DNA from: a virus
Virus record (IMG/VR): IMGVR_UViG_3300046516_001633
Location: 1 to 34,793 of that record
DNA: 34,793 nt
Strand: one strand, 5' to 3'
Shown piece by piece: positions 19,153 to 27,151 of this stretch (positions are counted from its first letter, which is position 1; each line of letters begins with the position of its first letter). Below the pieces are notes generated by a model, which saw nothing but the letters and a program-made list of their open reading frames with translations, was not told where the DNA came from and ran no database searches. A program made the position numbers and the translations under genes.

Positions 19153-21234
19153 TCAAGGTCGTTCATCCTGTTGATCTCCCAATGTGATCGTTCCAGCGCC
19201 ACCGACCTTACGAAGCGATTCGAGCGTATGCGAGCGAGTAGCGGCCCGCTTTTTCTGGGTCTTCGCCGTCTTCTCGGCAGCGCCTAAAGGCGTCTCCTGA
19301 GCTGCTCTGACGTTTCGACCTGCCTGACCCATCTCCCGGAGCTTAGCGACACCGCGGATGGCTCCTGTCGCCGTATCTCCCAGCACCGGGATCTTGCTCA
19401 GTCCCTTTTCCAGGAACGCGAGCACATTGGCAAATGTGGGGGAACCCTTGAACCCGGTAGGCGGCTCTGTTTTCACATCTCGAGTGGCTTCCATGATCTT
19501 CTTGATCTGTCGCACCGTACCCTTACCGAAAATCACTTCGAGTTTGTCTTCGCCAATAGATCGGATGGCCCGTTCCATGGAAGCAGGCGTTACGTTGGGA
19601 GATCCATCCTCGAACCGAGTGACAGACTTACTAGCTTCGTCTTTGATGTGTTGAATAGTCTGCGCCCGTATGTCCCGCCACGCCTTACGTCCGGCGATTC
19701 GGGTCGCACCTTCGGTTCCGGTTAACAGCGAACGCTGGACATTACGTAGATCCTCGATGGAACCGCCCAGCACAGTTTTGCGCCAGGTATCCTCCAATGC
19801 GACCGAACGATCGGTGCGCGACTTGTCAGTCACCAGACGCTCGACCGCGCCTTGCTCCTCGAACTGTGTCTTGTGCTCTTTGAATGCTTGCTGGGCCGCC
19901 TTCCATGCCTTGGCAGCGGCGGGAATCTGCTGCATCGATTGGTCGATTGCATCGACTACTCGGCCAGCGTAATAACCATCTGTGCCCCCGGCAGCCCGGA
20001 TGCCAGACGCTTTCTTGCGCAAGTCGTCGAGTTCAGCGAGCGAAATACCACGCCGAGTTGTGACCGTAGTGCCACCAGTCTTTTCAGTACTTTCAACCTT
20101 TGCCTTCTTCAGCCAGCTTTGCAGGAATCCCATGTGTTGAACTTCAGGATTATTATCGAGGAAGTCGTGTAATGGATCAGCTGAGACCTGAGCGGTTGGT
20201 TCGGTCGCACGCGCTTTCTTATACAGCGCATCGTAGTTGGCTTTGGAGGTCGCCGCCTTTGCACGCAGGGCAGTATCCTGCACGGACGCCCCGACTTGTT
20301 CAGGAGTCTCCGCTTCGCTACGAGTAGCTCCTTTACCGCGCACCTTGCCTTTGAGGACATCGAGGTTCTCAAGCAGAGCTTTGTTCTGCTCCTGGTAGAT
20401 CTCACGGATAGGTTTGCCAGCCTCAGTAGCTGAGACATTCCCTTCGTTGCGCAACTGAACCGGATCGCGGCTCAGTTGTCCGCGAGTGGCGGGGACTGGC
20501 TTAGGTAGCGAGGCCAGTCGGGCTTGACGCTCAACCGCACGAGGGTCGAGCTTGTCGAGATTCTTGGCGTCACCAGCAATCTCAGTGAGGGTCTTTTTCG
20601 CACCCTGAGCCAGTGAATCCCAATCCAAATTAGTATTGCGAGTGACATAGTCTCGCGCTGCCGCCTCTGGAGCCATCTTCACAGTCTGCGCAGCTTCGCC
20701 ACGTAGCCGACCAAGGCCTTTCCCCACGACAGCCGGGATCGCTTGAATTGCGGTGTTAACTGCCGCGCCAGCCGCAGGAGAGCCGGTTATGTCGGTAGTT
20801 TTTCGCCCCGCAACGTCGGCACCCTCAGCCAACTTTCGAAACGGATAGGAAATCGCTGATGTTGTCAGCTTGCCAGCGGTGGTCTTGGGCTGATATGTCA
20901 GCGCGCTTTGTACCCGTTCCACCACATCTGCAGCTGGCGTATCGGTGATGCCCAAAGCATGTGTAGCGCCCGCCGCCATGCCCGCCAAACCTGCTACCGG
21001 CGCAGCTATGGCGCCAGTCAGTATGTTACTGCCCGCTTCAGCACCGCCGATGAGTGGCGCCTTGTCGATGACGTTCTTCACGCCCTCAACGAGACGATTA
21101 GGCTTTTCCTTCGGGGTAAGCCACTCCTTCGGAACCTCACGTCCGCTGCTCTGGAGTTTCTGTGCGATCTGATCCTTGGTCGTCCCATCCGGTACGCCCT
21201 TCAAAATCGAGCCGTCCGGTAGTTGGACGTCCAT
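19153..21234 (-). CDS. Large ejection / internal virion protein
   Basis: A 693-residue protein starting MDVQLPDGSILKGVPDGTTK, a motif common at the N-terminus of phage internal virion proteins. Residues 60-95 are Gly/Ala-rich and hydrophobic (ILTGAIAAPVAGLAGMAAGA), as in membrane-inserting ejection proteins. The rest is long helices with conserved RRGISLAELDDLRKKASGIR. No lytic transglycosylase motif was found. It is the last and largest of three ejection-type genes in tandem. Confidence 0.7.
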   Translation of the reverse strand: MDVQLPDGSILKGVPDGTTKDQIAQKLQSSGREVPKEWLTPKEKPNRLVEGVKNVIDKAPLIGGAEAGSNILTGAIAAPVAGLAGMAAGATHALGITDTPAADVVERVQSALTYQPKTTAGKLTTSAISYPFRKLAEGADVAGRKTTDITGSPAAGAAVNTAIQAIPAVVGKGLGRLRGEAAQTVKMAPEAAARDYVTRNTNLDWDSLAQGAKKTLTEIAGDAKNLDKLDPRAVERQARLASLPKPVPATRGQLSRDPVQLRNEGNVSATEAGKPIREIYQEQNKALLENLDVLKGKVRGKGATRSEAETPEQVGASVQDTALRAKAATSKANYDALYKKARATEPTAQVSADPLHDFLDNNPEVQHMGFLQSWLKKAKVESTEKTGGTTVTTRRGISLAELDDLRKKASGIRAAGGTDGYYAGRVVDAIDQSMQQIPAAAKAWKAAQQAFKEHKTQFEEQGAVERLVTDKSRTDRSVALEDTWRKTVLGGSIEDLRNVQRSLLTGTEGATRIAGRKAWRDIRAQTIQHIKDEASKSVTRFEDGSPNVTPASMERAIRSIGEDKLEVIFGKGTVRQIKKIMEATRDVKTEPPTGFKGSPTFANVLAFLEKGLSKIPVLGDTATGAIRGVAKLREMGQAGRNVRAAQETPLGAAEKTAKTQKKRAATRSHTLESLRKVGGAGTITLGDQQDERP

Positions 21235-22647
21235 TTACTTCAAGTCATCCCAGTGCACCACCTCTCCCGACTTGGCACCAGGGACTGGGGCACTCGCTGG
21301 GGCTATAGGTTGTGGATCTCGGCCCGTAATACTCTCCCCGAGTCCTTGTCGGACTTCTCTCGGGGAGGCTTTGGCCGCGGCGATTTCCTTCTTCATGATG
21401 TCGGTCACGGCCTTGAAGCTGACCTGATCGGTGTAGATGGGTAGGCTGGCAATGGACTCTTCGCGATCCGCGACTCCAGACGCGCCGGGTACCACCGCAC
21501 GGGTGTACACGTTTGCAAGTGAACGGGCGGCCTGCGCGAAGGCATACAGATTCGGATCCGAATCGCCCTTCTCGGCGATCTGGAACAGCTTGTTCCACGG
21601 CACCATCTTGCCTCGGGGGACCTTCTCGGAGGCTTCCAAGGCAATCGGAATGAGCTTGTCAGCTTCGTTTGCAGCCGTATCGATCTGCGCCTGACGGGTA
21701 CCTAAAGCACGTTCACCGGCCTTGATACCGAAGAACTCGGCGTTCTTGGCCGCCACATCTCCGCCCTTCAAGCCGCGGATCTCGGCCACATCGGCCATGC
21801 GATTCCTGACGGAGGCTTTGTCCGCCTTGGACAGACCCACCAGAGCACCGGTATCCCCCGTCAGGGCCTGGTCGGCGAGCTCGTCGCGCGCCTTGTCCGT
21901 GAGTCCACCGGAGGAATCACGTTCGGCTTTCGCCTTGGTGAGGCCTGTTTTGGTGGTGGCGTTCGCCTCCATCGCACGGTCGTGCCGCTCTCGCTCGGTC
22001 TCTTGCGCTTCGCCCACCTGCTGGTGACGTTCTGCCAGGCGCTGCTTCAGCAGTTCCTGGCCTTTGTTGGACTGCATCTCAAGAGCTTTGATGCGATCGT
22101 AGGTGAGGGGACCTGCGGCCAGGGCCTTGTCGAGGGATGCATTCCATACCGGCTGCCCGTTGGGGAGCGTCTGCTTGGACAACTGCTCCTTTGCGCCCAG
22201 CACGGATTTAGTAATGGTCGCGTTCACCATGGCATCGGACGCACCCGACTTTCTCAGCTGGTCTGCTTCGGCCAGCACACTGTCCAAAGCCCCTGCGATG
22301 TGATCCTGTTGCACCACATAGATCTTCAGGTCCTGGTCCTGTTTCTCGTACTGTGCGGACTGGCGCTGCGCGAAATTCCTCTGCAGGTCCATGCCCAGCT
22401 TCGGATTGATGCGCGTCGCCGCTTCCGCCGCTTTGTTCTGGCCCTCGAAGGTGCTGATATCGGCTTTGTTCAACACAGCCTTGATCTTGCCCAAGTCCTC
22501 CTGCTCGGACTTCGCCTGATTCAGCTTCATCCGACCCAGTTGCTGATCATCGATCAGGGATGCGAGCGTATACGCATCCCCTTTGGCCTTGATCGGATTG
22601 CCGGCGCCATCAGGAATTGAGGAGATGACAGAAGGATCGAATGCCAT
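21235..22647 (-). CDS. Internal virion / DNA ejection protein
   Basis: A 470-residue, mostly helical protein, rich in Gln, Lys, Ala and Glu, with a long coiled-coil region (about 60-250). A segment near residues 345-420 (KMVPWNKLFQIAEKGDSDPN, then ARSLANVYTRAV) recurs in podovirus internal virion proteins. It directly abuts the larger ejection-type gene. It likely travels with DNA into the host to help form the trans-envelope channel. Confidence 0.7.
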   Translation of the reverse strand: MAFDPSVISSIPDGAGNPIKAKGDAYTLASLIDDQQLGRMKLNQAKSEQEDLGKIKAVLNKADISTFEGQNKAAEAATRINPKLGMDLQRNFAQRQSAQYEKQDQDLKIYVVQQDHIAGALDSVLAEADQLRKSGASDAMVNATITKSVLGAKEQLSKQTLPNGQPVWNASLDKALAAGPLTYDRIKALEMQSNKGQELLKQRLAERHQQVGEAQETERERHDRAMEANATTKTGLTKAKAERDSSGGLTDKARDELADQALTGDTGALVGLSKADKASVRNRMADVAEIRGLKGGDVAAKNAEFFGIKAGERALGTRQAQIDTAANEADKLIPIALEASEKVPRGKMVPWNKLFQIAEKGDSDPNLYAFAQAARSLANVYTRAVVPGASGVADREESIASLPIYTDQVSFKAVTDIMKKEIAAAKASPREVRQGLGESITGRDPQPIAPASAPVPGAKSGEVVHWDDLK

Positions 22648-22650
22648 GAC

Positions 22651-23388
22651 CTACCCCGTAATCGACGTAATGGGCTGATTGATAAAGGGGTCGTTGTTGA
22701 TCGTGTTATTGGCTTGACTGGAAATCCACCCTGTATCCACGCCTCCGCTGGGATTGTTCAATCCCGCGAGCGTGTTGGCAGTGATCAAGCCATTAGCCGT
22801 ATTCCCCGCACTCTTGGTGATACCCGCAATGGTGTTGGCGTCGATTCCGGCCAGGGTGTTTCCTTGGTTCACCAACGCATTGCCGACATTCGCGCCGGTC
22901 TGTAAAACACCCGCTCCGGTCCCTGCGGCCGCATTTTGACCGATGGTCACTGCATTCTGGGCGTTACCGACCGCTTGCTGGTAGGTCGTGTCCGCAAGGC
23001 CTGAATTGAACTTCGACAGCCCCTCCAGGGTGTTACCAGACAGCCCCAATCCCATGGCGCTGGCCTGATTCACGGTATTCTGGGTGCCCTGCTGTTGCTG
23101 GAATTGATACCCGGGCGTAGCCGCCAGGGTCTGCTCGATCCCAGCGGAGCCTTTCGGCCCCAATCCCAGCAGATCCTGGTATTGATCAATAGCTCCGCCG
23201 CTGCCGGTCGCCCCCGTACCGATAGCGGCATAAGGGGCATTTAAGGCCTGCTGCTTGGCTTGAGCAGAATTCTGGGCATTGATCGATGCATTGGTCGAAT
23301 CGCGGGTGGCACTGGCGGCCGAACTACCTGCCACACTGGAGCCGACTGCGCCAATGACACCAGCTCCGATGACCGCGGCGGCGACCAT
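22651..23388 (-). CDS. DNA transfer protein (p32-like)
   Basis: A 245-residue Gly/Ala/Asn/Gln-rich protein. The N-terminal hydrophobic Gly/Ala helix (MVAAAVIGAGVIGAVGSSVA) is followed by PGYQFQQQQGTQNTVNQASA and Gly/Asn-rich repeats. This composition is typical of p32-type DNA transfer proteins, small ejection proteins of podoviruses. ATG 23388 shares an A with the upstream TGA (TGATG) and has GGGAG before it, so it is preferred over the GTG at 23403. It ends in TAG. Confidence 0.75.
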   Translation of the reverse strand: MVAAAVIGAGVIGAVGSSVAGSSAASATRDSTNASINAQNSAQAKQQALNAPYAAIGTGATGSGGAIDQYQDLLGLGPKGSAGIEQTLAATPGYQFQQQQGTQNTVNQASAMGLGLSGNTLEGLSKFNSGLADTTYQQAVGNAQNAVTIGQNAAAGTGAGVLQTGANVGNALVNQGNTLAGIDANTIAGITKSAGNTANGLITANTLAGLNNPSGGVDTGWISSQANNTINNDPFINQPITSITG

Positions 23389-23840
23389 CAGACTCCCATC
23401 CACAACGAGTAGTACCGCTCAACCTCGGTGTAACCGAGCTTACTGAACAGCCAGGAAGCGTCTGCGTGCAATTTCGACCCGACGAACATGCGCTGAACTC
23501 CCCGCCGTTTGGCTTCTACTTCCACTGCCCGAAAGAGTTTCAGTCCCTGCCGCCCCCGGCACTCCGGCTTCACATAGAAGATGTCCATCGTCAAGGTCAG
23601 GCAGCCTCGATAGTGTAACCCCGGCGCCACGAAACCCACGAAATATCCCACCAGGATCCCGGAAGATCGACCCACAATCAGGAGAATCTCTCCCCGGCGA
23701 TCACGCTCGAGATAGATCTCGTACTGCGGGTCCAGAGGGACCTCATCCTTGTTGAGTGCCAGTTCTTGCCAGTGCGCGGGGAACAGCGCCTTGGCCTCTT
23801 CCAGGAAGGGCGCAAAAGGCTCGACACCCCAGGTGATCAC
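23388..23840 (-). CDS. GNAT-family acetyltransferase in the structural operon
   Basis: A 150-residue protein. The GNAT core is visible: strand GEILLIVGRSSGILVGYFVG, then MDIFYVKPECRGRQGLKLF (motif A, acetyl-CoA pyrophosphate loop CRGRQG) and SWLFSKLGYTEVERYYS. GNAT enzymes transfer acetyl from acetyl-CoA to amines. Sandwiched between hydroxylase and ejection genes with overlaps on both sides, it is made late and could modify a virion or host protein; the substrate is unknown. Confidence 0.8.
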   Translation of the reverse strand: MITWGVEPFAPFLEEAKALFPAHWQELALNKDEVPLDPQYEIYLERDRRGEILLIVGRSSGILVGYFVGFVAPGLHYRGCLTLTMDIFYVKPECRGRQGLKLFRAVEVEAKRRGVQRMFVGSKLHADASWLFSKLGYTEVERYYSLWMGV

Positions 23841-24424
23841 AGCGGGCTCGTGGGCAATTCACCCCGGAAGCCCAGGTGCTGGCAGCGGATGTCGATCACG
23901 AGATGGATCCGATCCTCGGCACTGTTGTTGAGCACCTCGTGCTCAATGAGGTTCTGGAACCAAAACACCTCTCCAGTCTGCATGTGCACCTGCTCATCGC
24001 CGACCCTGAATACGACCCCGGGAGCGGACTGCACCACGTAGTGGAAACGATCCCAGTACTCAGCATGAATCGGGGTATCGGCATGGGCAAAGATGCGTCC
24101 TCCGGGACGGATCTTGTTGAGCATCACCCGCCCCAGCCGTTCACCCTCCACCGTCCCCATCAAGGAGAAGATCAGGGGCCGAGCCGCGGGTAGATGAAGC
24201 GCACCGTCCATCCAAATGCATTCATGCGGATCCTTGGCGCTGCGTTCGAGTTCGGTGACGGACGACGGCGGGAAGCGCAGGAAGATTGTCTCAACGTCCT
24301 CGAACGGCCCCTGTGGGTAGTCGCGCAGGTACGTGTCAGCTTTCCACAGATCCCTCTGGCGGGCGATCTGCATCCGCAAGCCCGTCATATTGATCCCACT
24401 GGCTAACCGGTGCAGGTACCTCAT
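23837..24424 (-). CDS. Aspartyl/asparaginyl beta-hydroxylase-like dioxygenase
   Basis: A 195-residue double-stranded beta-helix enzyme. H114-A-D116 in IFAHADTPIH and H162 in EHEVLNNS are likely iron ligands, and R172 in DRIHLVID may bind 2-oxoglutarate. GEVFWFQNLIEH is typical of the Asp/Asn hydroxylase and proline-hydroxylase-like fold. These enzymes hydroxylate protein side chains using O2 and 2-oxoglutarate. It is coupled by ATGA on both sides within virion genes, suggesting hydroxylation of a structural or host surface protein, which is inference. Confidence 0.8.
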   Translation of the reverse strand: MRYLHRLASGINMTGLRMQIARQRDLWKADTYLRDYPQGPFEDVETIFLRFPPSSVTELERSAKDPHECIWMDGALHLPAARPLIFSLMGTVEGERLGRVMLNKIRPGGRIFAHADTPIHAEYWDRFHYVVQSAPGVVFRVGDEQVHMQTGEVFWFQNLIEHEVLNNSAEDRIHLVIDIRCQHLGFRGELPTSPL

Positions 24425-24693
24425 ACCGCCGCTCCGGCCCCGTTGTGCCAGATGATGCTAGGCGATACCTGATGCACCCACACCGGGTAACCGAGGGTCG
24501 TGTCATAAAAGACTTGCCCTACATACAACTGTTTGGTCGGGCGCTTCGCAGTCGGACCCGAAGTCCCCACTGGCGACAGCCAGTATTGCAATGACTGCAG
24601 CCAGGATTGGTATAACGGAGTGAGATAGCCGGCACGCTCTCCTTGGATCTCCACGATGTGCGGATCCGTCGGAATGGGTGATAAGCCACTCAT
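24421..24693 (-). CDS. Small virion-type protein
   Basis: A 90-residue protein starting MSGLSPIPTDPHIVEIQGER, with LYQSWLQSLQYWLSP and TKQLYVGQVFYDTTLGYPVW. The last segment resembles short beta motifs of phage tail or neck proteins (VGQVFYDTTLGYPVW followed by a W). It overlaps the gp10-like gene upstream and the hydroxylase gene downstream. Confidence 0.65.
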   Translation of the reverse strand: MSGLSPIPTDPHIVEIQGERAGYLTPLYQSWLQSLQYWLSPVGTSGPTAKRPTKQLYVGQVFYDTTLGYPVWVHQVSPSIIWHNGAGAAV

Positions 24694-26135
24694 TGTTTGG
24701 GACGCTCCCTAACCCTCATCGCCCCTTCGGTGATCACAAACTTGACCGGGTCACTCTGCGTAATCCGAAAGGTCGCATCCCGGGTCGAGCCGAACCGCCG
24801 CCACAGCACCCGCGTGAGGTATTGCCCCACCAGGCCCGAGGAGGCCCAGCGCTGCGCCGACCACGTACGTCCGTTGTCCTTGCTGTACTCCAGCATGATC
24901 TGTGGATTACTGCCCTGACCGCTTTGCAAACCCACCCCGGTTTCCATGTCCAGGTACAACAGACTGATGCGGATGCGGTTGAAATTCGACAGGATGTGCC
25001 GGGTGATCAACTGGCGAATGATGGTCGCCCCGTTATCCGTATAGGCGTTCGGGTCCAGGCGGTACACGAGGTTAGTCGCGTAGTCAGCCACCAAGGTTTG
25101 ACCGGCATAGTAGGTGCCGATGTTGCCGGTGTGCCGGGAGGGAATGACCGAGGGGCCGGTCTGTACTTCGCTCATGATTCCCGTCGATCCGTCGTAAATC
25201 CACGACCGATTGGTAGACGGAAAGTTGATCTGATACATCCGATGGGTGTCGACCTGATAGGTATACGCGGTCGCATCCGAGCTCACCGCGAAGCTGTTCC
25301 AGATCGATTCGGTGTCCGGATCGGAAATCACCTTCGGGGAAAATCCCACCACTTGCACCAACTGCTTGGTGCCCGCACGGGTTTCGCCCAGGAACACAAT
25401 TGAATCCTGATCATTCGCCGCCGTCATGTGACAGCGCGAGAAAATGGCTCCCAGACCCCACGGATTGGCGGCCGAGAGCACCGGCGCAAAGGGCTGCGGA
25501 GTCAGTCCTTGGTTCTGCCAGAACTCCATGCCCTGTTCCATGAAGATGATCAGGTTACCGTTCAGGTTGTCGACCGCGAGGATGTTGTCCGAGTCGGATG
25601 CCGCGGCGGCGAAGGCCAACGCGTTCCACGTGGAACCATCAAAGGCATTGCTCACCCAGAAATTCTGGGTTCCGGGCTGCTCTGCCACAAAGAATCCGGC
25701 AACGAATGTAGAGGTTTTGGCTCCTATCGCAGGGAAGCTGCTCACCAGAGCAAAGACCCCCGTCGCGCGGGTGAACAGATACGCCGTTGACCCATCCACA
25801 ATGAGGACTTGAGTGCTGCTGTAAGCGATGGACACCGGACCTGCGCTGGTGTTCAGCGTGCCCGTGAACAAGGGATTGCCCAGTGAATCTACCGACTGGA
25901 ACTGGTTATAGGCCACCAGGTACAGCGAGCTTTCCGTCCCCTGAAAGGCTCGCAGCGGCAGTCCCAACGAGGTCTGCGTGGTGAACTGGGCAATGAGTCC
26001 CGGCGTCCCATAAATGGCTACTTTGGTCTTGTCCCCGTCCCGACGATCTTCAAAGTAGACATTCAGCCGGCGCTGGCGGGTGACCGCAAAACTCTTAGAT
26101 CCGGTGCTCGCTCCAAAAAGGGCGGCGACCTTCAC
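24690..26135 (-). CDS. Packaged-DNA stabilisation protein (P22 gp10-like)
   Basis: A 481-residue, beta-propeller-like protein: Q-R-R-L-N-V-Y-F near the start, VAIYGTPGLIAQF, then repeated blades (LYLVAYNQFQSVDSLGNPLF, VSIAYSSTQVLIVDGSTAYL, IIFMEQGMEFWQNQGL, DSIVFLGE). This is the P22 gp10 layout, which plugs the portal channel after packaging and binds the tail needle. GTG 26135 overlaps the upstream TGA (GTGA) and is chosen over a longer frame that has no homology. Confidence 0.8.
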   Translation of the reverse strand: MKVAALFGASTGSKSFAVTRQRRLNVYFEDRRDGDKTKVAIYGTPGLIAQFTTQTSLGLPLRAFQGTESSLYLVAYNQFQSVDSLGNPLFTGTLNTSAGPVSIAYSSTQVLIVDGSTAYLFTRATGVFALVSSFPAIGAKTSTFVAGFFVAEQPGTQNFWVSNAFDGSTWNALAFAAAASDSDNILAVDNLNGNLIIFMEQGMEFWQNQGLTPQPFAPVLSAANPWGLGAIFSRCHMTAANDQDSIVFLGETRAGTKQLVQVVGFSPKVISDPDTESIWNSFAVSSDATAYTYQVDTHRMYQINFPSTNRSWIYDGSTGIMSEVQTGPSVIPSRHTGNIGTYYAGQTLVADYATNLVYRLDPNAYTDNGATIIRQLITRHILSNFNRIRISLLYLDMETGVGLQSGQGSNPQIMLEYSKDNGRTWSAQRWASSGLVGQYLTRVLWRRFGSTRDATFRITQSDPVKFVITEGAMRVRERPKQ

Positions 26136-27151
26136 GCTTGGTCCGCATCCGCCATGAAGAAGAAACTCGTGGTCTCCGGGTCCGCTTCCCGTGCCATGGC
26201 CATGGCCTCGCGATAGTTCAGGTCCATGTCTTTCGTCCAATCAGCATCGAACATGCCGCAGATCTCCCGCGACAGTCCCCAGCACAGGGGGCGATACCAC
26301 TGCTGTGGATACTCCGGATTGTCTCCCGGGTTCACGAAATCCATGATCGGGCGCAAGTACACGATGTGGATGTGCTTGGTCACATCCTGGGCGGCCCCGC
26401 AATCGGTGTATAGCTGACCCGGACCGTTCACGTTCGTGACGTTGGCGAACTGGCTTTCATAGTAGATCGCCGTGGGATCGGCCGGTGAACTCGTGCTCGC
26501 CTTGGTGGGCAAGATTTCATAGTCCTGCAAGGTCATGACATTCAGCGGCGTGTCGATGTTCGTCGTGTCGCGCAGCACCGCGGTCAGAATCTGCACCGGC
26601 CGTTGAGCCTGGGTGGTGTAGTTGAAGAGGTACGAGTTCGCCGCCGCGGCCGAGGGCAGGCCGGGAGCGGGAATCACGAACGTGCCTGCACCGGCATTGA
26701 TGGAGGTGATCGTGGCCTGGTACAGAGCGCCGGAGTTCAACTGGATCAGCACAATGTCCGCTGCCGTGTAATTGCCTGTGCTTCCCACACCGACGTTGAT
26801 AGTGGTTGCCCCCGCAATGGCATTGGCGATGGTCTGATCAGTACCGAAATTCTGCCCCGGTAAGGCTGCAACCCCACCAGCCCAGGCCGTGCCCCCGGGC
26901 CCAATTGCATACTGCCCAGTGGTCGAGGACAGGAACAGATCGCCTCGTTGCCGGCTCCACATCTTCAGTCCCGGAGCGAAGTCGAGCGACCCCATCCACT
27001 GCTTGACCAACATGTTGAGCTTGCGTGCGCAGTCGGTCACTTCCTGAGCCGTGGGGACTTCAGATTCACCAATGGCGCCGATGTTCAGCATGGACTCGCG
27101 GATGATGTCATCGCGTACGACCGTGAAGCTGAAACTGTTGGAGAGGGCCAT
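26132..27151 (-). CDS. Tail accessory / head-tail adaptor (P22 gp4-like)
   Basis: A 339-residue protein. N-terminal helices carry the gp4-type pattern VRDDIIRESMLNIGAIGESE, then AQEVTDCARKLNMLVKQWM. An inserted beta-rich region (about 90-200) follows, then a C-terminal helical part (SREICGMFDADWTKDMDLNY). P22 gp4 forms the ring below the portal. The extended middle is longer than in P22. Gene order portal-capsid-gp4-gp10 supports the call. Confidence 0.75.
   Translation of the reverse strand: MALSNSFSFTVVRDDIIRESMLNIGAIGESEVPTAQEVTDCARKLNMLVKQWMGSLDFAPGLKMWSRQRGDLFLSSTTGQYAIGPGGTAWAGGVAALPGQNFGTDQTIANAIAGATTINVGVGSTGNYTAADIVLIQLNSGALYQATITSINAGAGTFVIPAPGLPSAAAANSYLFNYTTQAQRPVQILTAVLRDTTNIDTPLNVMTLQDYEILPTKASTSSPADPTAIYYESQFANVTNVNGPGQLYTDCGAAQDVTKHIHIVYLRPIMDFVNPGDNPEYPQQWYRPLCWGLSREICGMFDADWTKDMDLNYREAMAMAREADPETTSFFFMADADQA

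Noticed and set aside
26136-26240. Longer start for the gp10-like gene at 26240
   Set aside because: The extra residues are a Gly/His-rich shadow of the upstream gene; the GTGA overlap at 26135 fits the operon pattern.
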